NCBI RefSeq assembly: GCF_002563925.1
Contig: NZ_PDJD01000001.1
Coordinates: 248,001-312,000, forward strand
DNA from: Serinibacter salmoneus
GTDB lineage: Bacteria; Actinomycetota; Actinomycetes; Actinomycetales; Beutenbergiaceae
DNA length: 64,000 nt
Direction: 5' to 3'
Shown here: positions 32,999 through 40,911 of the stretch, in pieces
How positions within the stretch are numbered: position 1 is the stretch's first letter
Layout: each line of letters begins with the position of its first letter
Notes under the pieces: model-generated
The model's database searches: none
What the model was told of the DNA's origin: nothing
Seen by the model: the letters and a program-made list of their open reading frames with translations, nothing else
Made by a program: the position numbers and the translations under genes

Positions 32999-33766
32999 TC
33001 AGACCACCGCCGTCATGCCGCCGTCGACCAGGATGTTCTGGCCGGAGACGAAGCTGGTGGCATCGCTCGCGAGGTAGATCAGGGTGCCGACCAGTTCCTC
33101 GACCCGTCCCCACCGCTGCGCGGGGGTGCGCTGTGCCAGCCACGCGCTGAAGTCCTCGTCCTGAACGAGCGCCGTGTTCATGTCGGTGGCGAAGTAGCCG
33201 GGGGACAGGGCGTTGACCTGGATGTTGAACCGCGCCAGGTCGGCCGCCATGCCCTGGGTGAGCATCACCAGCCCGCCCTTGGAGGCGGAGTAGGGCGCGA
33301 TGGTCTGGCGGGCGAGCTTGGACTGCACCGAGCCGATGTTGATGACCTTCCCCGAGCCGCGCTCGGCCATCGCGGGGGTGATCTGCCGGGAGACGTAGAA
33401 CGCCGAGGACAGGTTCGCCTGCATCAGGGCGTCCCAGTTCTCCGGCTCGAACTCGGTGAACGGGGCGCGGCGCTGGATGCCGGCGTTGTTCACCAGGATG
33501 TCGGGCACGCCGTGCTGCGCGAGCAGGGCGGCCACGCCGTCGCAGACCGCGGCGTTGTCGGTGACGTCGAAGGTGACGGTGGCCGGGGCGCGACCGGTGC
33601 GGGCGGCGATGTCGTCCGCGGTGGCGGCCAGTGCCTCGGCGTTGCGGCCGTGCAGGATCACGCGGGCGCCGGCCTCCGCCAGGCCCGTGGCCATCGCGCG
33701 GCCCAGGCCCCGGGAGGAGCCGGTGACCAGCGCGAGGCGGTCGGTGATGTCGAACAGGGAGGTCAT
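32999..33766 (-). CDS. idnO: Gluconate 5-dehydrogenase-like SDR
   Basis: 255 aa, classical short-chain dehydrogenase. Cofactor motif ALVTGSSRGLGRAMATGLA, NNAGIQRR, catalytic Ser in INIGSVQSKLARQ and YSASKGGL with the Tyr-x-x-x-Lys pair. Very close to the IdnO/KduD group (NVNALSPGYFATDMN), reducing 5-ketogluconate to D-gluconate. Works between IdnD and GntK in the cluster. The gene lies 58 nt after gntP. Confidence 0.87.
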   Translation of the reverse strand: MTSLFDITDRLALVTGSSRGLGRAMATGLAEAGARVILHGRNAEALAATADDIAARTGRAPATVTFDVTDNAAVCDGVAALLAQHGVPDILVNNAGIQRRAPFTEFEPENWDALMQANLSSAFYVSRQITPAMAERGSGKVINIGSVQSKLARQTIAPYSASKGGLVMLTQGMAADLARFNIQVNALSPGYFATDMNTALVQDEDFSAWLAQRTPAQRWGRVEELVGTLIYLASDATSFVSGQNILVDGGMTAVV

Positions 33767-33824
33767 GCTGCTCCTTCTCGGGCGGTGGGTGCTCTGGCGG
33801 CTGCGGGTGGGAATCGGGGTGGGA

Positions 33825-35201
33825 CTAGAAGATCGCGAACAGCACGCCCACGATCGCGAACGCGACCACGGACTCCAGCGCCTGCTGCACGGTCCAGGTC
33901 TTCAGGGTGGTCTTGACGTCCATCCCCATGAGGCGGCCCACGAGCCAGAACCCGGAGTCGTTGACGTGTCCGGCGAACACCGACCCGGCGGCGGTGGCCA
34001 GGGTGATGCAGGCGATCTGCATCGCGGAGAAGTCCGAGGCGGCCACGGCCGGGGCCATCAGGCCGGCGGCGGTCACCAGGGCCACGGTCGCCGAGCCCTG
34101 CGCCAGGCGCAGCACCACGGCGATGAGGTAGGCCGCCACGATGATCGGCAGGCCGAGGTCGGACAGGGCCTCAGACAGCGCGTCGCCGATGCCGGAGGCC
34201 CGCAGCACGCCACCGAACATGCCGCCGGCGCCGGTGATGAGGATGACCGAGGCGACCGGCCCGAGGGAGGAGTCCAGCACCTTCTCCAGGGCGGTGCCGT
34301 GCTCGCCCCGCCGGGTGCCGAGCACGACGCTGGCGACCAGCACCGAGATCAGCAGCGCCACCGGCGAGTTGCCGATCATGATGAGCGCCTGCACCCAGGT
34401 GGCATCGCCGTCGACCGCCCCGGTGCTGGCCAGCGTGGTCAGGCCCGTGTTGAGGAAGATCAGCAGCAGGGGCAGGAGCATCACACCGATCACGGCGCCG
34501 ACGCTCGGCGGGTTGGCGGGCTGGTCCTCGTCCACCGCGCCGAACAGGTCAGGGACCGGGAGTGGGATGCGCTGGCCGATGAAGCGACCCCACAGGTAAC
34601 CGGTCACGTACCAGGTGGGGATCGCCACCACGAGGCCGATCAGCAGCACCAGGCCGAGGTTGGCGCCGTAGAACTCCGAGGCGGAGACGGGGCCGGGGTG
34701 GGGCGGCACGAACACGTGCATCACCGAGAAGGCCGCGGCGGCCGGGATGCCGTAGAGCAGCACGTTGCCGCCCATCCGGCGGGCGACGGCGAAGATCACC
34801 GGGAGCATCACCACCAGTCCCGCATCGAAGAAGATGGGGAAGCCCATGATGAGGCTTGCCAGGCCGAGGGCGAAGACGGCGCGCTTCTCGCCGAAGAGGC
34901 CGATGAGGGCGTCGGCCAGGACCTTCGCGCCGCCGGAGTGCTCCACGAGTTTGCCGAGCATGGCGCCGAGGCCGACCAGGAGCGCGACGCTGCCCAGCGT
35001 GCCGCCGAATCCGCCGGTGAGCACGCCCACCAGTTCACTCAGCGGCAGGCCGGTGGCGATGGCGGTGAGCAGGGAGGCGATGATCAGGGTCAGGAAGGCG
35101 TGGACCTTGAACTTGATCACCAGGGTGAGGATCAGGGCGATCGCGCCGGCGGCGATCAGGAGGAGCGGCCCCGCGGTGAGGGTCTGCGTCCAGTCGTCCA
35201 T
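33825..35201 (-). CDS. gntP: GntP family gluconate/idonate:H+ symporter
   Basis: 458 aa from ATG 35201, chosen because GGAG lies 6 nt upstream; ATG 35213 is in frame but lacks a site. About 12-14 hydrophobic segments. Typical GntP features: GGFGGTLGSVALLVGLGAMLG, FSVMHVFVPPHPGPVSA and FAGHVNDSGFWLVGRLMG. Takes up gluconate or idonate. First gene of the minus-strand catabolic operon, divergent from gntR, with the candidate operator between. Confidence 0.9.
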   Translation of the reverse strand: MDDWTQTLTAGPLLLIAAGAIALILTLVIKFKVHAFLTLIIASLLTAIATGLPLSELVGVLTGGFGGTLGSVALLVGLGAMLGKLVEHSGGAKVLADALIGLFGEKRAVFALGLASLIMGFPIFFDAGLVVMLPVIFAVARRMGGNVLLYGIPAAAAFSVMHVFVPPHPGPVSASEFYGANLGLVLLIGLVVAIPTWYVTGYLWGRFIGQRIPLPVPDLFGAVDEDQPANPPSVGAVIGVMLLPLLLIFLNTGLTTLASTGAVDGDATWVQALIMIGNSPVALLISVLVASVVLGTRRGEHGTALEKVLDSSLGPVASVILITGAGGMFGGVLRASGIGDALSEALSDLGLPIIVAAYLIAVVLRLAQGSATVALVTAAGLMAPAVAASDFSAMQIACITLATAAGSVFAGHVNDSGFWLVGRLMGMDVKTTLKTWTVQQALESVVAFAIVGVLFAIF

Positions 35202-35322
35202 GTGGATCTCCATCGATCGGGTGTCGCCCGACGAGCATCCGAGCCGGGCGCTGGGCGAGAGGTGCGTGCGCCGTGACGTCGGTGTCGCCGGTGGGTGTGG
35301 TCGTGCGGACGATCGTGACAGA

Positions 35323-35354
35323 TAAGTCTGACTTAATCAATAGTGAGACTTAAT
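35323..35354. promoter_or_regulatory. Candidate GntR operator between gntP and gntR
   Basis: A perfect inverted repeat TAAGTCTGACTTA lies at 35323-35335. Its right half recurs as GACTTAAT at 35330-35337 and 35347-35354. The patch is strikingly AT-rich for this window. By position it should control both the gnt operon and the regulator gene. Confidence 0.65.
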
Positions 35355-35451
35355 GGGTCGGGCGGCTGCGGGGTCCTCCGGCGCGGGCAGGCGTCCGGGC
35401 GGGCCGACACCTACGATGGTGGTCCCGCCCGAACCGCCAGGAGGTCCCGCA

Positions 35452-36165
35452 GTGCTGCAGGCAGGAGTGCTCGACGACCTCGGTCAGCGCATCGCAGGCG
35501 GCGCCATCACCCCGGGCACGGTGCTGACGATCGCGGGGCTCGAGGAGCACTACGGGGTCTCGCGGTCCGTGGTCCGCGAGGCGATCCGCGTGCTGGAGGC
35601 GATGCGGATGGTCAGCGCCCGGCGGCACGTGGGGATCACGGTGCGTCCCCGCACGGAGTGGAACGCCCTCGACACCCGACTCATCGGATGGAATCTCGCC
35701 GGCCCCGGGCGCACCGCGGAATTGGGCGCGCTCATGGAGTTGCGCGTGGCGATCGAGCCCGTCGCCGCGCGACTGGCGGCAGTTCGGGCGAGCCCGCAGC
35801 AGCGGCAACGCTTCACCGAGCTCGCGGCCCGGCTACGGGACCTGGGGAGTCAGGGTCTGGGGGAGAGCGAGGAGTACCTCACCACGGACATCGCCTTCCA
35901 TCACCTGATCCTGCAGGCGAGCGGGAACGAGATGTTCGCGGGTGTGCTCGGTGACGTGATCGGGGAGGTGCTGGCCGGGCGCACCCGGCTGGGCCTCTCG
36001 CCCTCCAACCCTGTGGTCGAGGCGCTCGATGCGCACGAGGAAGCGGCGCGCGCGCTCATCGAGGGCGACGGCGCAGCCGCCGAACGCGAGATCCGCGCCA
36101 TCGTCGTGGAGGCCCACAGCGCGGCGCTCGCGGAGGGCGCCGCGCGGGAGCCGCACCAGCGCTGA
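35452..36165 (+). CDS. GntR family regulator, FCD subfamily
   Basis: 237 aa from GTG 35452, chosen for the AGGAGG 7 nt upstream; ATG 35416 is in frame. The winged helix has LDDLGQRIAGGAITPGTVLTI and the recognition helix VSRSVVREAIRVLEAM (about residues 32-48). The FCD ligand domain shows MELRVAIEPVAARLAA, DIAFHHLILQASGN and ALDAHEEAARALIEGD, with the Asp/His metal ligands. It probably senses gluconate or an idonate intermediate and represses the divergent gntP-idnO-idnD-gntK operon. A TACGAT box at 35412-35417 could be its -10. Confidence 0.9.
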   Translation: MLQAGVLDDLGQRIAGGAITPGTVLTIAGLEEHYGVSRSVVREAIRVLEAMRMVSARRHVGITVRPRTEWNALDTRLIGWNLAGPGRTAELGALMELRVAIEPVAARLAAVRASPQQRQRFTELAARLRDLGSQGLGESEEYLTTDIAFHHLILQASGNEMFAGVLGDVIGEVLAGRTRLGLSPSNPVVEALDAHEEAARALIEGDGAAAEREIRAIVVEAHSAALAEGAAREPHQR

Positions 36166-36167
36166 GT

Positions 36168-36229
36168 GGCGCGCCGCCGCCGAGTGTGGGCGGCACCGAG
36201 CGGGTGGGTTCGGCAGTGCGGCGGCGCGC
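36168..36229. terminator. Possible terminator hairpin after gntR
   Basis: GCGCGCCGCCGC-type sequence at 36168-36180 pairs with GCGGCGGCGCGC at 36218-36229, about 3 nt after the gntR stop. Long loop and no U-tract. Confidence 0.35.
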
Positions 36230-36276
36230 GGACCCGGCACAGGGGCACACTCGGCGCGGTGCCCATGAGCTGGCTC

Positions 36277-36289
36277 TAGGGTTGAAACC
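36277..36289 (+). promoter_or_regulatory. -10 box TAGGGT, leaderless start of ABC importer operon
   Basis: TAGGGT at 36277-36282 ends 7 nt before GTG 36290. Confidence 0.45.
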
Positions 36290-37039
36290 GTGATGCCCGC
36301 CCTCACCTTCGACGCCGTCAGCATGACGTTCCCCGACGGCACCCAGGCCCTGGACGCGCTCGACCTGACCCTCACGCCCGGGGAACTGGTCACGCTGGTG
36401 GGCCCCTCGGGCTGCGGCAAGACCACCGCGCTGCGCCTGGCCGCGGGCCTGGAGCAGCCCAGCGCGGGGCGAGTGATCCGCCCGGGCAATGACGCCGTCG
36501 TCTCCTACGTGTTCCAGGACCCCACCCTGCTGGAATGGCGCACCGCGCTACGCAACGTGGAACTCGTGGGCGAGCTGCGCGGCCGACCCAAGGCGCAGCG
36601 GCGCGAGCGGGCGCGGGAGGCGCTGGACGCGGTCGGGCTGGCGGGCTTCCACGACCGCCACCCGCGCCAGCTCTCCGGGGGCATGCGGATGCGCGTCTCC
36701 CTGGCCCGCAGCCTCGTGGCCGACCCCGCCCTCGCCCTGTTCGACGAGCCCTTCGGTGCGCTGGACGAGATCACCCGCCTGGACCTGCAGACCCAGTTGC
36801 AGCACCTGGTCACCGAGCGCGGCCTCGCCGGGCTGTTCATCACCCACAGCGTCTCCGAGGCGGTCTACCTCTCCCACCGGGTGCTGGTCATGGCGCCCCG
36901 CCCCGGCCACGTGGTCGCCGCCGTCGAGATCCCGTGGGCGCACCCCAGGCCCGCGGAACTGCGCTACACGGCCGAGTTCGCGGAACTCTCTGGGCACGTC
37001 TCCGCGCTGCTGCGCCAGGGCATGCGTGATGTCGCATGA
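36290..37039 (+). CDS. ABC importer ATP-binding protein (SsuB/TauB-like)
   Basis: 249 aa. Walker A GPSGCGKTT, Q-loop VFQDPTLLEWRTALRNVEL typical of the nitrate/sulfonate/taurine family, signature LSGGMRMRVSLARS, Walker B LALFDEPFGALDE, and switch His in FITHSVSEAVYLS. GTG 36290 fits a leaderless promoter; ATG 36293 is the alternative. Coupled to the permease by an ATGA overlap. Substrate not given by the sequence; pdxY lies just downstream and the likely binding protein at 38886. Confidence 0.88.
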   Translation: MMPALTFDAVSMTFPDGTQALDALDLTLTPGELVTLVGPSGCGKTTALRLAAGLEQPSAGRVIRPGNDAVVSYVFQDPTLLEWRTALRNVELVGELRGRPKAQRRERAREALDAVGLAGFHDRHPRQLSGGMRMRVSLARSLVADPALALFDEPFGALDEITRLDLQTQLQHLVTERGLAGLFITHSVSEAVYLSHRVLVMAPRPGHVVAAVEIPWAHPRPAELRYTAEFAELSGHVSALLRQGMRDVA

Positions 37040-37860
37040 GCGCGCCACACGGACAGTCACGGGTGCCCTCCCGCGCCCACCGCGCCGCCGCCGGTGCTCT
37101 CCCGATCCTCGCCGCCGTGCTCGGCATCCTGCTGATCTGGACCGTGGTGAGCATGGTGCTGCTCGACCCCGCGCGCCGCTTCCTGCTGCCGCCCCCCTGG
37201 GAGGTGGCGAGCGTGCTCGGGCAGCCCACGATCATGGCGCCGATGCTGGCGGCCCTGGGGCGCACGACGGCGGTCGCTGCCCTCGGCCTGCTGCTCGCCG
37301 TGCTCCTCGGCACCGGATGGGCGGTGCTCATGGCGCAGTCCCGCGTACTGGAGCGGATCCTATACCCCTACGCGGTGATCCTGCAGACCATCCCGATCCT
37401 CGCGCTCACCCCGCTGATCGGGATCTGGTTCGGCTACGGGTTCCCGGCCCGCGTCGTCGTGGCGGTCATCATCGCGATCTTCCCGATGATCTCCAACGCC
37501 TTCTTCGGGCTGACCTCGGCGCCGAGCGCGCAGGCGCATGACCTGTTCACCCTGCAGCGCGCCAGCCGCGCCCAGCGCCTGGCGAAGCTCCAGGTGCCCG
37601 CGGCGGTCCCGAGTTTCTTCACCGGCCTGCGCACCGCGGCCGGGCTCAGCGTGATCGGCGCGATCGTCGGGGACTTCTTCTTCCAGCAGGGTGACGTCGG
37701 CATCGGCGGACTGCTGCGGCAGTACACCCAGCAACTCAACATGAACGCCCTCATGGTCGCCGTGGCGCTCACCGCACTGTTCGGCGTGCTGGTGTTCAGC
37801 CTGTTCGCCGCGCTGGACCGCTGGGTGGTGGGCCGCTGGTACGGGACCGCCTCGCGGTAG
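37036..37860 (+). CDS. ABC importer permease (SsuC/TauC-like)
   Basis: 274 aa, about six hydrophobic segments, BPD_transp_1 family. FLLPPPWEVASVL, the EAA-like loop TLQRASRAQRLAKLQVPAAVPSFFTGLRTAAG (about residues 170-200), and GAIVGDFFFQQGDVGIGGLL are typical of the sulfonate/pyrimidine-precursor permeases. The stop lies inside a degenerate copy of the 22-bp repeat. Works with the upstream ATPase; candidate partner is the lipoprotein at 38886. Confidence 0.88.
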   Translation: MSAPHGQSRVPSRAHRAAAGALPILAAVLGILLIWTVVSMVLLDPARRFLLPPPWEVASVLGQPTIMAPMLAALGRTTAVAALGLLLAVLLGTGWAVLMAQSRVLERILYPYAVILQTIPILALTPLIGIWFGYGFPARVVVAVIIAIFPMISNAFFGLTSAPSAQAHDLFTLQRASRAQRLAKLQVPAAVPSFFTGLRTAAGLSVIGAIVGDFFFQQGDVGIGGLLRQYTQQLNMNALMVAVALTALFGVLVFSLFAALDRWVVGRWYGTASR

Positions 37861-37880
37861 CGGCAGAACCCTCTCGGGGT
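37850..37880. repeat. Single degenerate 22-bp repeat at the permease stop codon
   Basis: CCTCGCGGTAGCGGCAGAAC at 37850-37869 resembles minus-orientation units of the family, with CTCTCGG following. It contains the TAG stop of the permease gene and lies between convergent genes. Confidence 0.5.
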
Positions 37881-38731
37881 CAGCGGACCCGGCGCACCTC
37901 GAACTGCATCCGCGGGTGCGCGTAGGACTCCTGCGCCTCCACGAGCTGGAGCTCGCGCTGCCCGCTCTCGTGGGTCAGGGTCAGCAGGTCGAACACCGAG
38001 GACGTGGTGCGCGCAAGGGCCAGCGCCGCATCCCCGGTGGCCCGGTAGTGGGAGGTGAACAGCGCCGCCGTCACGTCCCCGGAGCCGTTGGCCTTCATCG
38101 GCAGCAGCGGCGTCTGCACGATCCATGCGCCCTCGGGCGTCACGGCGAGCATCTCGATGGTGCCCTCGGGCCGGTCCGGCCGCTCCACCGAGGTGACCAG
38201 CACCGTGGCGGGGCCCATCGCCCGCGCGGCGTCCGCCGCGGCGAGGGTGGACTCCAGCGTGTCCGGCTCGGTGCCGGTGAGGAAGCCGAGCTCGAACTGG
38301 TTCGGGGTGATCAGATCGGCGTGCGGCACCACCCGCTCGCGCAGCAGCACCGGGATCGCGGGTGCCACGAAGCAGCCGGACTTCGCATTCCCCATCACGG
38401 GGTCGCAGGCGTAGATCGCGCTCGGGTTCGCGGCCTTCACCCGCGCCACCGCGTCGAGGATCACCTCGCCGATGCCCTCACCGCCCTGGTAGCCGGAGAG
38501 CACCACGTCGATGTCCGCGAGCGCCCCGCGCTCCTGGATCCCCGTGACGACCTCGCGCACGTCCTCGGGCGCCAGCAGCGGTCCGCGCCACGCGCCGTAC
38601 CCGGTGTGGTTGGAGAAGTGCACGGTGAACACCGGCAGCACCTCCACGCCGATGCGCTGCATCGGGAAGACGGCGGCGGAGTTGCCCACGTGGCCGTAGG
38701 CGACGGACGACTGGATCGAGAGCACCTTCAT
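37880..38731 (-). CDS. pdxY: Pyridoxal kinase
   Basis: 283 aa. Phosphorylates pyridoxal (and related vitamers) for the B6 salvage pathway. N-terminal VLSIQSSVAYGHVGNSAAVF is the PdxK/PdxY signature; LSGYQGG, YACDPVMGN, ITPNQFELGFLTG, and the ATP/catalytic loop LPMKANGSGDVTAAL with GSGD (about residue 215) follow. ATG 38731 is 7 nt from a TAGGGT box. It converges on the ABC importer genes and is divergent from the substrate-binding lipoprotein gene. Confidence 0.93.
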   Translation of the reverse strand: MKVLSIQSSVAYGHVGNSAAVFPMQRIGVEVLPVFTVHFSNHTGYGAWRGPLLAPEDVREVVTGIQERGALADIDVVLSGYQGGEGIGEVILDAVARVKAANPSAIYACDPVMGNAKSGCFVAPAIPVLLRERVVPHADLITPNQFELGFLTGTEPDTLESTLAAADAARAMGPATVLVTSVERPDRPEGTIEMLAVTPEGAWIVQTPLLPMKANGSGDVTAALFTSHYRATGDAALALARTTSSVFDLLTLTHESGQRELQLVEAQESYAHPRMQFEVRRVR

Positions 38732-38744
38732 TCGGATCACCCTA
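38732..38744 (-). promoter_or_regulatory. -10 box TAGGGT, leaderless start of pdxY
   Basis: TAGGGT at 38744-38739 ends 7 nt before ATG 38731. Confidence 0.45.
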
Positions 38745-38885
38745 TGCCGCCGCCGTGGCCGCAGCGACACGGCAGCGGCACGGCAGCGGCGCCGCTGGGG
38801 CCGGGTCGCAGGGCGTACGCTGTGCTCGCCGCTGAAATTGCCAGGGACCGCCGGCTGGTCCCCCAGAGCCCGAAACGGATCCACG

Positions 38886-40130
38886 ATGCCTCGCGCACCC
38901 CACCGCACCTTCCTGCCCACCACGGCCCCCAGCACCACAGCCCCGATCACCAAGGCGCCTATCACCGCAGCGCTCGCGCTGACCCTCACCCTGGCCGCCT
39001 GCTCGGGCACGAGCGAGGGGGGCGACGGCGCAGGGGAGGCTGCGTCGTCGGGCACCTCTCCCGTGGCCGAGGCGGGCAGTGCCCTCGACCTCGCCGAGGT
39101 GTGCCCGGCCACGGTGGTGATGCAGCAGGACTGGCAGCCCGAGGCCGAGCACGGCGGGATGTATGAGTTGGTGGGCGAGGGGTATGAGATCGACACCGAC
39201 ATCAAGGCGGTGCGCGGGCCCCTGGTGGCGCAGGGCACGGACACCGGCGTGGAGATCGAGGTCCGCGCCGGCGGGCCGAACGTCGGCTACCAGAACGTCT
39301 CCGACCTGATGTACCTCGACAGCGACATCCTCATCGGCGCGGTGAACACCGACCAGGCGATCAGCGCCGCGGTGGCCGGGCGCCCGGTGGTGACGCTGGC
39401 GAGTCAACTCACGCTGTCCCCGCAGATCTACATGTGGGACCCGGCCACCTACCCCGAGGCGGAGACCATCGCCGACGTCGCCGCCGCCGGTGCCACCCTG
39501 GTCACCGGCGGGCCGCTGATCCCGAGCCTGCTGGCCGCCCAGGGGATCGTGGACATGGATCAGGTGGACACCTCCTACGAGGGCACCCCGCAGCGGTTCG
39601 TCACCGACCCCACGATCATGCAGCAGGGCTTCGGGACCATGGAGCCCTACCAGTACGAGTTCGAGGTGGCGCAGTGGGGCGAGCCCGTCGCCTACCAGTA
39701 CCTGCACGAGCTGGGGTACGCGATCTACCCCGAGCCGATCACGGTGCGTGAGGCGGACGTGGAGGCGCAGGCGGCGTGCCTGGAGCGGCTCGTGCCGATC
39801 CTGCAGCAGTCCCAGATCGACTACCTCGCCGCCCCCGAACGTACCAACTCCCTGCTGGTGGAACTCGTGGAGGCGTACCAGACCTCCTGGACCTACACCG
39901 CGGAGGTTGCGGACTACTCCGCCACCTCGCAGGTGGCCGACGGCCTGGTGTTCGATGACCCCGCGACGGGGGTGTTCGGGGCGATCGACGGCGAGCGGGT
40001 TGCCGAGGTGGTGGAGCGGTTCGTTCCGGCGCTGCAGGCCGCCGGGTCGTTGCCACCGGAGGTTGATGTGGACCCGGAGGCGCTGTATGACAACCGGTTC
40101 ATCGACGAGACGATCAGTCTGGGGGAATGA
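38886..40130 (+). CDS. ABC importer substrate-binding lipoprotein (SsuA/THI5-like)
   Basis: 414 aa from ATG 38886. Signal peptide with a lipobox LTLAAC (Cys about residue 39), then a Gly/Ser/Glu linker. The mature domain resembles the NMT1/SsuA family but with unusual detail: TVVMQQDWQPEAEHGGMYELV near its start is the region that binds ligand in thiamine-precursor and sulfonate proteins. DILIGAVNTDQAISAAVAG and IYPEPITVREADVEAQAACL follow. Probably partner of the ATPase/permease at 36290-37860 although pdxY lies between. Ligand unknown; B6 vitamer or thiamine precursor are candidates from context. Confidence 0.8.
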   Translation: MPRAPHRTFLPTTAPSTTAPITKAPITAALALTLTLAACSGTSEGGDGAGEAASSGTSPVAEAGSALDLAEVCPATVVMQQDWQPEAEHGGMYELVGEGYEIDTDIKAVRGPLVAQGTDTGVEIEVRAGGPNVGYQNVSDLMYLDSDILIGAVNTDQAISAAVAGRPVVTLASQLTLSPQIYMWDPATYPEAETIADVAAAGATLVTGGPLIPSLLAAQGIVDMDQVDTSYEGTPQRFVTDPTIMQQGFGTMEPYQYEFEVAQWGEPVAYQYLHELGYAIYPEPITVREADVEAQAACLERLVPILQQSQIDYLAAPERTNSLLVELVEAYQTSWTYTAEVADYSATSQVADGLVFDDPATGVFGAIDGERVAEVVERFVPALQAAGSLPPEVDVDPEALYDNRFIDETISLGE

Positions 40131-40250
40131 GGCGTGGACGGCGGGACTCGTGGCCGAGAGGAACGGGCAACGACTTTGCTTTCCTTCAGGTGTCCTTGGA
40201 GAAACCTATGCGTAATCTGGGGGTAATGGGCGCTCCCTAGCCTGGGACGG

Positions 40251-40278
40251 CCCGCGGACCGACTGGCCGGTCCGCGGG
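40251..40278 (+). other. Hairpin in the 5' region of the M14 peptidase gene
   Basis: CCCGCGGACC (40251-40260) pairs with GGTCCGCGGG (40269-40278). A second weaker hairpin follows near 40279-40307. It lies between the lipoprotein gene (stop 40130) and ATG 40331, so it may be a terminator or part of the leader. A TAATCT box at 40213-40218 could be a -10. Confidence 0.4.
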
Positions 40279-40330
40279 TGCCTCCGGCTCCGCGGACCCC
40301 GGAGGCGCCGCCCCTTGGAAATGGAGTCCC

Positions 40331-40911
40331 ATGACCCCCCATCGACGTGTCATTGCCGCGAGTGCAGCAGTCGGCGCACTCGTCGTCTCCCCCCTGCTCG
40401 TGGCCCCGGCCGCCGTCGCCCTGGAGACCACCGACGCCTACGCCGTCGTCACCCCGGTCTCGGACCAGGTCACGCCGCCCGCAAGCTACCCCTACCAGCC
40501 CGAACTGCGGGTCTTCGAGGAGGATCCCACCGACGCCTCGCTCGACCGCGGCGCCGTGCCCTACGACGCGATCGCCCCGAAGCTCACCGAGCTGATGACG
40601 CTGACCGACCGGATCTCCACCCAGGTGGTGGGGCAGTCCGAACTGGGCAAGGACATCTACCTCGTCACCGTCACCGCACCCGAGACCGAGGCCGAGACCG
40701 CGCAGCAGGCCGCCTGGCGCGAGAAGATCAAGCACGACGCCGCGGCCGCGGCCGTGGATGAGGAGCTCAAGGCCGGCTACAAGGTGCCGTTGTGGTTCAA
40801 CGCGAACATCCACGGCAACGAGTGGGACGGCACCGACGCGGTCCTGGAGTACCTGGAGTACCTCGCCACCGCGCCCGAGGACGAGGTCGCGGACGTCCTT
40901 GCCAATAATCG
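40331..40911 (+). pseudogene. M14 zinc carboxypeptidase, N-terminal part (gene split by insertion element)
   Basis: This is the first 193 codons of what was a gene of about 1038 aa. ATG 40331 has GGAG 4 nt upstream. A signal peptide ends near VAPAAVALE (about residue 32). The M14 domain begins with a conserved EL..LTDRISTQVVGQSELGKDIYLVTV stretch. NANIHGNEWDG (about residues 157-167) holds the His-x-x-Glu zinc pair. Codon 194 (CGG) is cut by the element after the duplicated AATAATCG; reading continues into the element and stops at 40981. Joined precisely to 42381, the frame is open to 44916. Confidence 0.9.
40904..40911. repeat. Target-site duplication, left copy (AATAATCG)
   Basis: Identical to 42373-42380; an 8-bp duplication is usual for ISL3-family elements. 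Confidence 0.93.

Noticed and set aside
31856-35276. Two long plus-strand open frames over the gnt cluster
   Set aside because: GC-rich antisense frames; the minus-strand gntK, idnD, idnO and gntP have full motifs.
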